59,284 nucleotides of DNA from a virus: positions 1 through 59,284 of the IMG/VR virus record IMGVR_UViG_3300037119_007415; one strand, 5' to 3'. Below the pieces are notes generated by a model. That model was not told the origin of the DNA. It did no database searches and saw only the letters and a list, made by a program, of their open reading frames with translations. This document shows positions 22,881 to 31,700 of the stretch, piece after piece. Position numbers and translations under genes: made by a program. How positions within the stretch are numbered: the stretch's first letter is position 1; the number at the start of each line of letters is the position of its first letter.

Positions 22881-24811
22881 CGTGCGGCACCTCCGAAGCT
22901 GATGGCCGCGCGGACGTCGGGCACGTAATGCCGGAAGGCCAACGCCAGCGACTGAGCGAACTGATCGGCGGTGTCGTCGACGTTGTCCGACGTCAGGTTC
23001 TCGATGACGACCTGCCCGATCGTCACCGACGGACCTCCTCCACCGGACACAGCCGCGGCGAGCATGTTCGTGAATGCCGACCACTGCGCGTCGTTGAAGA
23101 TCCTCTCGCCGCCGTGCAGCATGGCGAGCCGTGCTTCGTTGTCCGGCCAGTCCGTGAACCCACCCGAAGCGAAGTGTGGGATCTGCTTGATGTCGGGCGG
23201 ATCGACATGCACGTCCGGCAGGAACCCAGGACCCTTCACCGTGAACTCGAGCAGGTCGTTGATCTTGTCGATGATGTGGGTGTTGACGACGTCGATCAAC
23301 GCGTTGCCGACGGCCGATGCGAAGTCGCCTGCCTCGCCGACCATCTTCCCGAGGCCGGACAGGAACCCGTCGACGATTGCGCCGCCGACGTTCGCGGCGG
23401 CGATGGCCAGGTCGAAGATGATGCCGGTCAACAGGCCTGGCAGCCCGGCGATGGCCGAGCCGATGTCGCCGATGGCCCCGGTGACCGTGTCGACGATCGA
23501 ACCCCAGATGTCAGCGGCGGCGTCTTTGATGGCACCCCACGCTGCCGCCATGATCAGACCCAGCGCACGCAGCACGAGGTCGATCGTGTTCTTGATCTCG
23601 TTGATGGCGAACGTGATCAGCGCGCCGATCTCTTTCCAGATCCCGTCGATGATCTGCTTGATGCCTTCCCACGCCAGACCCCAGTCGCCGTGGATCAACG
23701 CGGTGACCACCTTGATCACGCCCTGTATGACCTCCATGGCATTCTTGATCGTCGCCGCGATGAACTCGAACGTGAACTGCACACGCTCCAAGATCAGGTC
23801 ACCGAAGTTCTCCCATATGAAAGTGATCACGGTCACGGCCGCTTCGATGATGGCGGTGATGTCCGCCAGGACCATCTCGACGGTGCCCGAGATCTCCTCC
23901 CAGTGCGCACGTGTCCACGTCACGAGATCACCGATGAGTGCCGCGATGATGCCGACGGCCTGCTGCACGACCGGCACGACGTTCTGTTGAATCCAAGCGA
24001 TGGCTTCCTGTATCGCCGGGACGGCCACCGCCATGAACTTCTCGACGGCCGGGATCCCGACGTCGACCATCCACGTCGAGAACTTCTCGAACACCGGGAT
24101 CAGCTTCGCGCCGAGGTCTTCTTGAAGGTTGCCGAAGGCGATGGACATGCGCTTGCCCGCGGTGGCCTGCGCCTCGGCCGAACCGCCGAACTCTTTGGAG
24201 AGCTCCGCCAGGATCACTTTCTGCGCGCCGACGGTGTCGCCGGCTTCCTGCATCGTCTTGATCTGATCCTTCTGTTGGTCGGTGAACGTGACGCCGACAC
24301 GGGTCAACGCGGCGATGCCCTGCGTCGGGTCGTTCAGGGCCTTGCCGAGTTGGATGGCGCCGCCCTTCACGTCAGTTCCCATTGCCGCAGCCATGTCGAT
24401 CATCGTCTGAGACGACTGCGTGAAGATGTCGTTGCCCTCGCCGACCTCGTTCTTCACGTTGGTGAACGTGAGCAGCAAGTTCTGGCCCTGCTGGATGGCC
24501 TCGTCGTCGACGGCATTCTTCTTCGAGAGGGCTTCGGACATGTCGCCGATCTGCGCGGCCGTGAGCTTCGCCGCGCCACCCGTCGACTTCACCACGGCCT
24601 CGGTCTGCGCCGCTATCTGCGCGGACTCCTGCGCGGCTTCGAGTGCTCCCTTGCCGATCGAGATGGCACCGGCTGCGAGGCCGAGTCCGGCGAGCGACGC
24701 GCCGATCTTCCCGAAGGCTTTGCCGAGCGGTGCGGAGGCGTCTTTCGCGAACTTGTCGGGGTCGACCTTCGGGACTACCTCTAGCTCGGCCTCGCCGACC
24801 GTCGTCGCCAT
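22877..24811 (-). CDS. tape measure protein
   Basis: The 644-residue product starts MATTVGEAELEVVPKVD, a typical tape-measure N-terminus. It has an alanine-rich helical body, a membrane-spanning stretch near residues 460-490 (GLPGLLTGIIFDLAIAAANVGG), and repeated amphipathic or hydrophobic segments (VEMVLADITAIIEAAVTVITFIWENFG). It sets tail length and helps DNA passage through the envelope. The short length suggests a tail of roughly 100 nm. Position right after the frameshifted chaperone pair is diagnostic. Confidence 0.9.
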   Translation of the reverse strand: MATTVGEAELEVVPKVDPDKFAKDASAPLGKAFGKIGASLAGLGLAAGAISIGKGALEAAQESAQIAAQTEAVVKSTGGAAKLTAAQIGDMSEALSKKNAVDDEAIQQGQNLLLTFTNVKNEVGEGNDIFTQSSQTMIDMAAAMGTDVKGGAIQLGKALNDPTQGIAALTRVGVTFTDQQKDQIKTMQEAGDTVGAQKVILAELSKEFGGSAEAQATAGKRMSIAFGNLQEDLGAKLIPVFEKFSTWMVDVGIPAVEKFMAVAVPAIQEAIAWIQQNVVPVVQQAVGIIAALIGDLVTWTRAHWEEISGTVEMVLADITAIIEAAVTVITFIWENFGDLILERVQFTFEFIAATIKNAMEVIQGVIKVVTALIHGDWGLAWEGIKQIIDGIWKEIGALITFAINEIKNTIDLVLRALGLIMAAAWGAIKDAAADIWGSIVDTVTGAIGDIGSAIAGLPGLLTGIIFDLAIAAANVGGAIVDGFLSGLGKMVGEAGDFASAVGNALIDVVNTHIIDKINDLLEFTVKGPGFLPDVHVDPPDIKQIPHFASGGFTDWPDNEARLAMLHGGERIFNDAQWSAFTNMLAAAVSGGGGPSVTIGQVVIENLTSDNVDDTADQFAQSLALAFRHYVPDVRAAISFGGAAR

Positions 24812-24822
24812 GGTGCCCCACG

Positions 24823-25604
24823 CTACGTGATGACGACCATGCCCCCGGTAACTCGACGCGCGACGCCGTCGGGATCGTCGTCGAGTCCCCACGTCAGCCG
24901 GTCAGGATTGCGGCGCGTGCCCCACTTGAACAGATCCTCGATCCACGTCACCACGTCTTGCCGGGAGGCCAGACCGGTCGCGTGGTAGTCGAGGAGATAC
25001 GACCAGAGGACGTTCAGCGCACGGGGACCGGGCTCGTCGGCGATGAGCCGCTCGATGTCGAATCCCTCACGTCGGGCCGCTCCGTCGACCCAGGCTGCAT
25101 GGAGCCCGGACCAGGCACATATGGGAGCGACCCGCCAGTAGGGTGCCCCGTGATCTCGATCATCACGTGTTGCACGATGGCCCCGAGGTCTTGAATGTTG
25201 ATCAGGTAACGGTCGCCTTGGATCACATCGACGAACCGGGCTTTGTCGTCGACACGCAACCAGCCCGGCAGATCGGGCGGCTCGGGCTCGTCGGGATCCG
25301 CGGCGTGCGCGACACGCATCGCTTCGACGGCGGCGTCTCGTTCGTCGTCGTCGAGGTGTGTCGACCAGACCTCGGCCATGAGCATTTCTTCCATCACGTG
25401 GGTGAGGATCGTCGGGTCGACGACCCGATCTCCTCGCCGGTTGAGCGTCACGGTGTTCGCCATCAACGCGATGAGGTCGAGCCGGGGCTGAGGATGGAAC
25501 CGGAAGGTGCCGACGTGGGTGCCCTTTACATCTTGTAAGAGCACCGGGATCGGTTCGATGTCGCCATCGGTGGAGACCGTGACGACGAGTGGGCGGCGTG
25601 GCAT
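24823..25604 (-). CDS. tail assembly chaperone, -1 frameshift product (gpGT-like)
   Basis: From about 25150 the -1 frame becomes clearly coding (YWRVAPICAWSGLHAAW... then LIADEPGPRALNVLWSYLL and VVTWIEDLFKWGTRRNP) and stops at 24823, 11 bases before the tape measure. It has no start codon or ribosome site of its own. A slip on GGGG at 25146-25149 (codons ACG GGG CAC) would fuse the two frames into about 260 residues, as in lambda gpG-T. The exact slip site is an inference. Confidence 0.7.
25014..25604 (-). CDS. tail assembly chaperone, zero-frame product (gpG-like)
   Basis: The 196-residue zero-frame product begins MPRRPLVVTVSTDGD and is mostly helical, with an acidic DEPEPPDLPGW segment. 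It precedes the tape measure, as lambda gpG-like chaperones do. Its last 45 residues (after ITGHPTGG) are Pro/Gly/Ser-rich and lack coding character. This suggests that the functional sequence leaves this frame by a -1 shift. These chaperones coat the tape measure during tail assembly. Confidence 0.75.
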   Translation of the reverse strand: MPRRPLVVTVSTDGDIEPIPVLLQDVKGTHVGTFRFHPQPRLDLIALMANTVTLNRRGDRVVDPTILTHVMEEMLMAEVWSTHLDDDERDAAVEAMRVAHAADPDEPEPPDLPGWLRVDDKARFVDVIQGDRYLINIQDLGAIVQHVMIEITGHPTGGSLPYVPGPGSMQPGSTERPDVRDSTSSGSSPTSPVPVR

Positions 25605-25611
25605 GGCCGAG

Positions 25612-25617
25612 ACGTTA
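25612..25617 (-). promoter_or_regulatory. possible leaderless -10 before the chaperone gene
   Basis: TAACGT ends seven bases before the ATG at 25604. The TAA is also the stop of the upstream gene, so the match may be partly coincidental. Confidence 0.3.
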
Positions 25618-26142
25618 GTGCCCGTCGTCGCCGTGGACGTTCGACGCTCCTAGCTGCTGCGTCATCGTGTCGTGTATCGCCCGGACGAGGAAACGGTTTG
25701 GGAGGTTGCCGGGATGGTCGATCGGCCCGTGTGTGTAGACGATGTTCTGTGACCCAGCCGGGAGAGCGAACACGTAGAAGCCCGGCGACTTCGGCGGCAT
25801 CACGTGAGGCTCGGTGCCCTCGTGAACGTAAGCGGCATACGGGACGCCGACGGTGATGAAGCCATGCAGCCCGTCGTGTTGCGTGTCGAAGCGCGTGACG
25901 ATGTGATCACGGAGGTTGCCGGGACGGTTCCGGCCGAACGGGTCCTGCTCGGCGACGGGCGCGTCGGCGATGGCACGATCGGCGGCCTGGCGGGTGAGCT
26001 TGATGATGAACTTCGCCACCGGGCCGTCGTCGCCACGGAGGAGGTCGGACATCTTGCGCGGGTCGAACTTGATGTCGACGTCGCCGACACCGAACCCGTC
26101 GCCGGGCTTCCCGCTGTTGACCTGATGCGTGAAGCTAGGCAA
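25615..26142 (-). CDS. HK97 gp10-like head-tail or tail-completion protein
   Basis: TTG at 26142 is used because it overlaps the upstream gene; the 175-residue product contains YAAYVHEGTEPHVMPPKSPGF, the hallmark of HK97 gp10-type neck proteins. Its gene order (connector, gp10-like, tail terminator, chaperone) matches other siphophages, though here the terminator candidate is upstream. Confidence 0.75.
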   Translation of the reverse strand: MPSFTHQVNSGKPGDGFGVGDVDIKFDPRKMSDLLRGDDGPVAKFIIKLTRQAADRAIADAPVAEQDPFGRNRPGNLRDHIVTRFDTQHDGLHGFITVGVPYAAYVHEGTEPHVMPPKSPGFYVFALPAGSQNIVYTHGPIDHPGNLPNRFLVRAIHDTMTQQLGASNVHGDDGH

Positions 26143-26635
26143 GCGACACCGTCACTTCCTGCACGAAGCCGGTGACGTCCGACGACGGGATGGCGTCGAT
26201 CCGTCCGAGTGCGAGGACACAGCCCGGCCCGAAGGCCTCGTCGTTCACGTGGGCACGGATCAACGCGTTGCGCACGATGGTGACGTCATCGGTGACCCGT
26301 TCGGCGGTGGCTTCCAACGCCTTCGGCTTCGGGAGCGTGAACGTCATGGCCGACTGCTGGATCGTCGGCGCGCACCGGAGGATCCCGACTTGATACGTCG
26401 CCGCGCGCACAGCGAAGACCTGCACACGTTGCGAGCCCGTGGTCGTGGCGACGTTGCCGGTCATCCCGGCCTCGCCGGTCCACGTGACCCACATCATGTC
26501 GTCCTTGTCGTACGCGACGGAACCGGCATACACGAACCGTCGCTCGGGCAGGTGGGGCTTCTGGTCGGGATCGGCCAGGTACCCGGCGGTGACGACGTCG
26601 AGGATCTTCGTCGCTAGCTCGAAGGTTCGGTTCAC
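26135..26635 (-). CDS. putative tail terminator or neck protein, 166 aa
   Basis: GTG at 26635 starts a 166-residue product with an alpha/beta pattern (FELATKILDVVTAGYLADPDQ, VQVFAVRAATYQVGILRCAP, VTIVRNALIRAHVND) typical of tail-terminator folds. Its length and its place between gp10-like and connector genes support this. TAGCCT lies six bases before the GTG and overlaps the stop of the glycosyltransferase gene. Confidence 0.55.
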   Translation of the reverse strand: MNRTFELATKILDVVTAGYLADPDQKPHLPERRFVYAGSVAYDKDDMMWVTWTGEAGMTGNVATTTGSQRVQVFAVRAATYQVGILRCAPTIQQSAMTFTLPKPKALEATAERVTDDVTIVRNALIRAHVNDEAFGPGCVLALGRIDAIPSSDVTGFVQEVTVSLA

Positions 26636-26644
26636 GCCGCCAGG

Positions 26645-27616
26645 CTAGAGCAACAGACTGATGGCCTCGGAGCTTCGCCACGCGGCCTTCCCGTCGAGCA
26701 CCGGGTAGATCTCCGCCGCGCACGTGCGCAGCCGTCCCCACGTGTCGGCCGTGGCCGACTCGACGATCGTCGACACGAGACGATCGGCGTCGCCGACCTG
26801 CGGGCCGGGGATGCACTCCCAAAAGCGCAGCCCGTGGTGGACATGCTCGCGCCAGTACGGCGGCTGCAACATCACGACGGGACGGTCGAGGGCGGCGAAC
26901 TCGTAGGCGACCGACGTGTTGTCGGCGACGAGCACGTGCGCACGGTCGAGGACGTCATCGGTGTCCCACCATTCGTAGCCGTTGCGCGTGCACCAGCCGC
27001 CGACTTCCTTGCGTGCCCGTGGATGGCACGTGACGACGGGACGCATCCCCGAGTGGACGAGCCTGCGTGCCGTCATCTGTAGGTCGGGCATGAAGTGTTG
27101 AAACGCCGACTGCAACTCGGGGATCGGTTCGCGGTGCGCCTTCCATGCGAAAGCGACGACGCCACGCTCGACCTCGTCGTGCATCCCGACGGCGAACATG
27201 TCGAGCCGTGCGCAACCGACGACGATGGCCAGGGCCTTCGGGTGCCGGTTCTGTCGACGTGCCGCTACGAAACGGTTGGGGCACAAGAAGAGTCGGGCGT
27301 TGCGGATCCTCCCGGTGGAGAACGAGTCGTGCTCGTACGTGCGGGCGTCGCCGTCGTACGTCTGGCCCGAGCCCCGCTCGACGAACACAACGGACTTCGG
27401 ATACACGGTCGCCGCGTCGGTCGCCGATGCGACGAGCCACACGTCGACGTCAGCCGACGGTGCCGTCTTCACGTCGATGCGGTACTCGGCGAAGCTCGCC
27501 GTCTTGTGGGGCGACACGATCGGGCACTCGATCCCTCGGGAACGAAGCTGCTCGACGATCGGGTACAGCGTCTCGAATGAATCACGGAGCGTTGCGAGGC
27601 AGGCAAGTTTGCGCAT
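26645..27616 (-). CDS. glycosyltransferase / CDP-glycerol glycerophosphotransferase-like protein
   Basis: The 323-residue product has a GT-B-like layout. The C-terminal half holds VLVADNTSVAYEFAALDRPVVML, matching the LITDYSSV.FDFA.L.KP signature of TagB/TagF-type glycerophosphotransferases and related transferases. No membrane anchor is seen. Glycosyltransferases embedded among virion genes are known in some actinophages to decorate capsid or tail proteins, so that role is plausible. Envelope modification is the alternative. It begins with ATG six bases after TAACGT, as if transcribed on its own and leaderless. Confidence 0.7.
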   Translation of the reverse strand: MRKLACLATLRDSFETLYPIVEQLRSRGIECPIVSPHKTASFAEYRIDVKTAPSADVDVWLVASATDAATVYPKSVVFVERGSGQTYDGDARTYEHDSFSTGRIRNARLFLCPNRFVAARRQNRHPKALAIVVGCARLDMFAVGMHDEVERGVVAFAWKAHREPIPELQSAFQHFMPDLQMTARRLVHSGMRPVVTCHPRARKEVGGWCTRNGYEWWDTDDVLDRAHVLVADNTSVAYEFAALDRPVVMLQPPYWREHVHHGLRFWECIPGPQVGDADRLVSTIVESATADTWGRLRTCAAEIYPVLDGKAAWRSSEAISLLL

Positions 27617-27622
27617 GGCGTC

Positions 27623-27628
27623 ACGTTA
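27623..27628 (-). promoter_or_regulatory. leaderless promoter -10 for the glycosyltransferase gene
   Basis: TAACGT, then GACGCC, then ATG at 27616; no ribosome-binding sequence fits before the ATG. The 23 bp gap to the upstream gene is one of the few in this cluster. Confidence 0.5.
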
Positions 27629-27639
27629 CAACGCGCACA

Positions 27640-28395
27640 TCACGGCGTTGTGCCCGCTCCACGCAACCGCTGCGCGGCTTTCATCGGGTCGACGACGAAC
27701 GTCCGCGACACCTCGCCGTACTCGATCGACGAGATGAGCATGTCGATCTCGGGGATGCCGGTGCGGTGCTTCTCGAATATCGCATTCCAGTCGAACATCT
27801 GCATCGACACGCCGTTGCGCGTGATGGCCTGCACGGTCTTCGGCAGGCGGCACTCGCCGCAACGTGCGACCGACCACGCCAACGCGAACTCCCAGCCGAG
27901 CAACGTCGACGCGAGCTTCGCCGCTTGCGGTGCTTCCTCGCCCCACGTGTACGCGACGACACACGACGGAGGCTCGACGGTCGTGCCGAGACTGACGACG
28001 GGCCACGACGACCCGTCGAGCCGTACGACGTAGCGGCTATTCCGTAGCACGTACGTCGACGCGTCGAGCACGTCGTCGTTGATCTTCACCTCGTCGACGC
28101 TGCGCGCGTATCGCGCCGGGAGACGCAGCACGTTGCCCTGCCCCAGCGACGCGTTGACGACAGCGCCCGACGCGAGGACCGGCACCGGACGGCACCACGT
28201 CTCGTAGTCGCCGATCGTCCACATCGGCCGGTACGTGTCGTGGCATTCGCCGTGCCAACGTCGACGGAACAGGTTGAACAACACGGCGCCGCTGTAGCGC
28301 AGCGCCGAGTCGAGGACGTCGAGGTCGATCTCGGTCAGGTCGTACGACGACGGCAGATCGTCACGCGTCGACCATGGGGTGCATGGCTCGATCAA
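27640..28395 (-). CDS. head-to-tail connector/adaptor protein
   Basis: The 251-residue product (MIEPCTPWSTRDDLPSSYDL...) resembles actinophage head-tail adaptors. It has helical N-terminal residues, a beta-rich middle (VRLDGSSWPVVSLGTTVEPPSCVVAYTWG), a Cys pair (CGECRLPKTV) and a C-terminal FEKHRTGIPEIDMLIS segment. It overlaps the next upstream gene by four bases. Function is inferred from family resemblance and position. Confidence 0.65.
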   Translation of the reverse strand: MIEPCTPWSTRDDLPSSYDLTEIDLDVLDSALRYSGAVLFNLFRRRWHGECHDTYRPMWTIGDYETWCRPVPVLASGAVVNASLGQGNVLRLPARYARSVDEVKINDDVLDASTYVLRNSRYVVRLDGSSWPVVSLGTTVEPPSCVVAYTWGEEAPQAAKLASTLLGWEFALAWSVARCGECRLPKTVQAITRNGVSMQMFDWNAIFEKHRTGIPEIDMLISSIEYGEVSRTFVVDPMKAAQRLRGAGTTP

Positions 28396-28718
28396 TCGAC
28401 TGCCCTCCGCTCGACGATCACCTGTAGCTCGTCCACCGCGTTGATCCCATCAGGCAGGGCGGACACGCCGACCCATGCGTAGATCCAGCGGCCGACGACG
28501 TCGGGCAGATGGGCGTACTCGAACACGCCCGGCCCGGTGTGCGCCATGTCGCCGTCGGTCGACGGGATCGTGATGTTGCCCCCGGCGTTGGGCGGAGGGT
28601 TGATCCGCAACTCGACCGTCGTGGGATCACCCGGCACGTTGGTCGGTGCACTCTTGAAAGCCGAGGTCACCACGATCCGCGTGCCCTGCTTGATGTGCTC
28701 GACGCCGTCGCTGCTCAC
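28392..28718 (-). CDS. small neck or connector protein, 108 aa
   Basis: GTG at 28718 overlaps the stop of the 1473-residue protein. The product is beta-rich (GTRIVVTSAFKSAPTN, TTVELRINPPPNAGG, YAHLPDVVGRWIYAWVG) with an Ig-like look. It is coupled to the connector gene and probably part of the neck. No specific family named. Confidence 0.55.
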   Translation of the reverse strand: MSSDGVEHIKQGTRIVVTSAFKSAPTNVPGDPTTVELRINPPPNAGGNITIPSTDGDMAHTGPGVFEYAHLPDVVGRWIYAWVGVSALPDGINAVDELQVIVERRAVD

Positions 28719-31700
28719 GGGGCCGAGGCTAGTTCGTTCACCGGGGTGGCCTCGATGACGATCGAGTCGGCCATGATCTGCGTCCCCGCCGCGTCGGCTG
28801 CGACCGACATGCCGGCACCGTCTGTTGCCACGGTGAACGTCGTGGAGTCCGCGGCGATGGCCATGTTCGCCGAGTCGGCCGTGATCGTGATCGTGACCCA
28901 CCACGACTCGCCGGTTTCGTGTACGACCTCGAGTACGTCGCCACGGGCCCCGAACGTGATCGGCGCGCGGCCGGTGAGGAGGACCGACGTCGTCAGCGTC
29001 TGGCCGCGGGCGTGGAAGCTCAGCGCGGCGCGGCCCGCCAGGACCAGGTCCCCGGTGTTGATCAGGCCACGGGCCGACACGACGAACGGGGCACGGGCGG
29101 CGAGGCCGCGGGTGATCGACGCCGCGGCTTCGGCGTCGACGACGATCGACGCCCGCCCGCCGAGGCTCACCGATCGACCGAGCGTGGCCTTCGCCGAGGT
29201 CGCCAACGGGACCTTCGCTTGCACCGCGAACGTGCGCAGCAACACGGCCCGCGCCGAGCTCGACGTGGCGGCGCGTCCGGCGAGACGCACCGCGAGCGAC
29301 ACCGAGGCTTTCGAGTTCACGGCGAGGCGGTGTCGTCCGGCGAGATCGACCTGCCCTTGCGTCGCCAGGTTGATGGCCTTGGCTCGCACGGCGAGGGGGT
29401 GACGGCCCGACAGGGCATACGCGGCCCGTGCGGATCCCTTCGCCGACACGACGACGGCGTGTTTTCCCGTCAGACCCGCTGAGAGACGCTGTGTGCCCTT
29501 CGCCGCGTACGACGTGGGGAATCGGCCGTCGAGCAGGCGCGTGGCCTGTAGGGCCGTTTTTGCGGACACGACAAGCGGGGCCCGTCCCGCCAGGCCGATC
29601 GACAACAGGACGGTCCCACGGGAGGACGTCGCCACGGGATGCTTCCCGGCGAGGACGACACCGCGGGACAGGGCCGAGGCCTTCGCCGACACGACGACCG
29701 GGAACCGCCCGGCCATCGGGATCACGATCGACACCTGTCCGGCCCGGGCGTTGATCACCGCCGCGGCGCGGCCGTCGAGCGGGATCAGCCGACCGAGTCC
29801 AGCCTTCGCCGACGTCGAGATCGGGTGACGCCCGGCTAGCAGCAGCGCGAGAGCGAGCGATGCCTTCGTGTTCGTGACGACCGGCGCGCGACCTGCCAGG
29901 CCTCGCGTCGTTGCGAGGGCTGTCGCTTTCGCATTGGTGGCCGTGGCCGCGCGGCCATCCAGCGGACGTGCCAGGCCGACCGAGGCCTTGGCACTCGAAG
30001 CGGTAGATGCTCGCCCATCAATCCTCCGTGTCGCCGACGCCGTGGCCTTCGCTGACGTCACCACCGGGTGCCGGCCGTTGAGAGCCCATGCCATCGACGT
30101 CGAGCCTTTCGCCGACGTGGCGAGGGGATGCTTCCCGGCGAGGCCGCGCAACGCGTCGAGCTTCGTGGACTTCGCCGATACCGCGACCGGGGACTTGCCG
30201 TTGAGCGTGACGATCCCGCCGAGGAGCCCTCGCGCCGATGTCGCCACGGGATGCTTCGCGCCGAGTCCTCGTGTGATCACGAGCGTCGCCTTCGCCGAGG
30301 TCGCCAACGCGTGTTTCCCGCCGACGCCTCGGGTCGCGTAGATCGTGCCCTTCGCCGACGTCGACGACGGGGCCTTCCCGACCAACGCCCACAACAGACG
30401 GAGCGAACCTTTCGCCGACGTCGCCGTCGGGTGCTTCCCGGCGAGAGCTTGCGCGGCCCCGGCGATGGCGACCTCGACGGCGACTGCGGTGTTGCCGTTC
30501 GCCGCGAGCCCCGACCATGTCGTCGTCTGTGCCGCCGAGAGCGGGTCGTACGCGGTTTTGCCGTCACCGGCTCCGCCGCCCGCGGCGTACGCGTCGACGA
30601 GGTTGAACCCGGACGGGAGTGTTGGCACACCGAACACCGAGAACGAGTCCGAGTAGACCCATGACGTCGCCGCGGGGGCAACGCCGAGTGACACGCCGAG
30701 GGTCGTGCCGGTCCCGGTGTTCTGCGCCTGTTGCACGACGATGGCCGGGCCGGTCACTTCCTCGAACGACGCCCACAGCGAACGGTCCGCGGATCCGCCC
30801 GGTGTCTCGGTCACGGTGATCTGACCCGCGGACGCGCCCGTGCCGACACGTCGCCAGGCGATGGCGCAGCCGACCCCGTACGAGAACACGTCGAGCGTCG
30901 ACTTCTGCACGGTCCACGCGGTGCCTCCGGTGTCACCGAAGTTGTCCGACGCCGTCCACGCAATCGCGGTGCCCGCTCCCGCGCATACACCTCCCATCAT
31001 CACGAGGAGCAACGAGCCCGCCGCGGGCGTGAAGCTCGCCGACGTCTCGACGTTGTCGGTCGTCGTCGCTTGTGTCTGGTACGTCGTGCCCCGGTCGACA
31101 CGGGCAATCGTTCCGCCGCCCCCGGCCGTGACGGTCAGGGCTGCTTTCGCCGAGGTCGCCAGGCCGTGCTTCCCACCGAGGGGCCGCGCCACGCTGATCG
31201 TGTTGGCTTTCGCCGACGTCGCCGTCGGGGCCTTCCCGGCGAGGGCTTGCGGCCCGCCGCTTGCACCGAGGTACTTCGTGTTGAGGTACGCGTAGACCTG
31301 TGCCCGTTCGCCCGACGTCAACGCCCGGTTGTAGATGACGAGGGCGCCGAGCGTGATCGGGCCGTAGACGGTGTTCTGCGCGCGGGCGAGACGCAGCACA
31401 CCGGTGAGGCCGCCTGTGTTCCCTGATGTCGACGTCGCCGGGGTGCCGTTGTTGATCGTCAACGACAGGTTCCCGCCCGTGTGCAACTGGTCGGCGATGT
31501 AGGCCGTGTTCGCCGCAATCGTGCGCGTCGCCGTCGTGATGGCGGTGTCCCAGTTGTACGCAATGGCCAGCGTGCTCGACGCCCGGAAGTGCAGGCCGCT
31601 GAAGGCGAGGGAGTCGCCCCACACCGTCGCGTTGTTGTACGCGGCGCCGTCGTCGGTCGGGAACGATGCGACCTTGAACACGGCGAAGATCTCGGCGTCG

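Noticed and set aside
28935-30457. CRISPR array reading of the 60-base repeats
   Set aside because: The repeats are in frame, diverged in DNA, have no spacers and encode a regular protein repeat; no cas genes are present.
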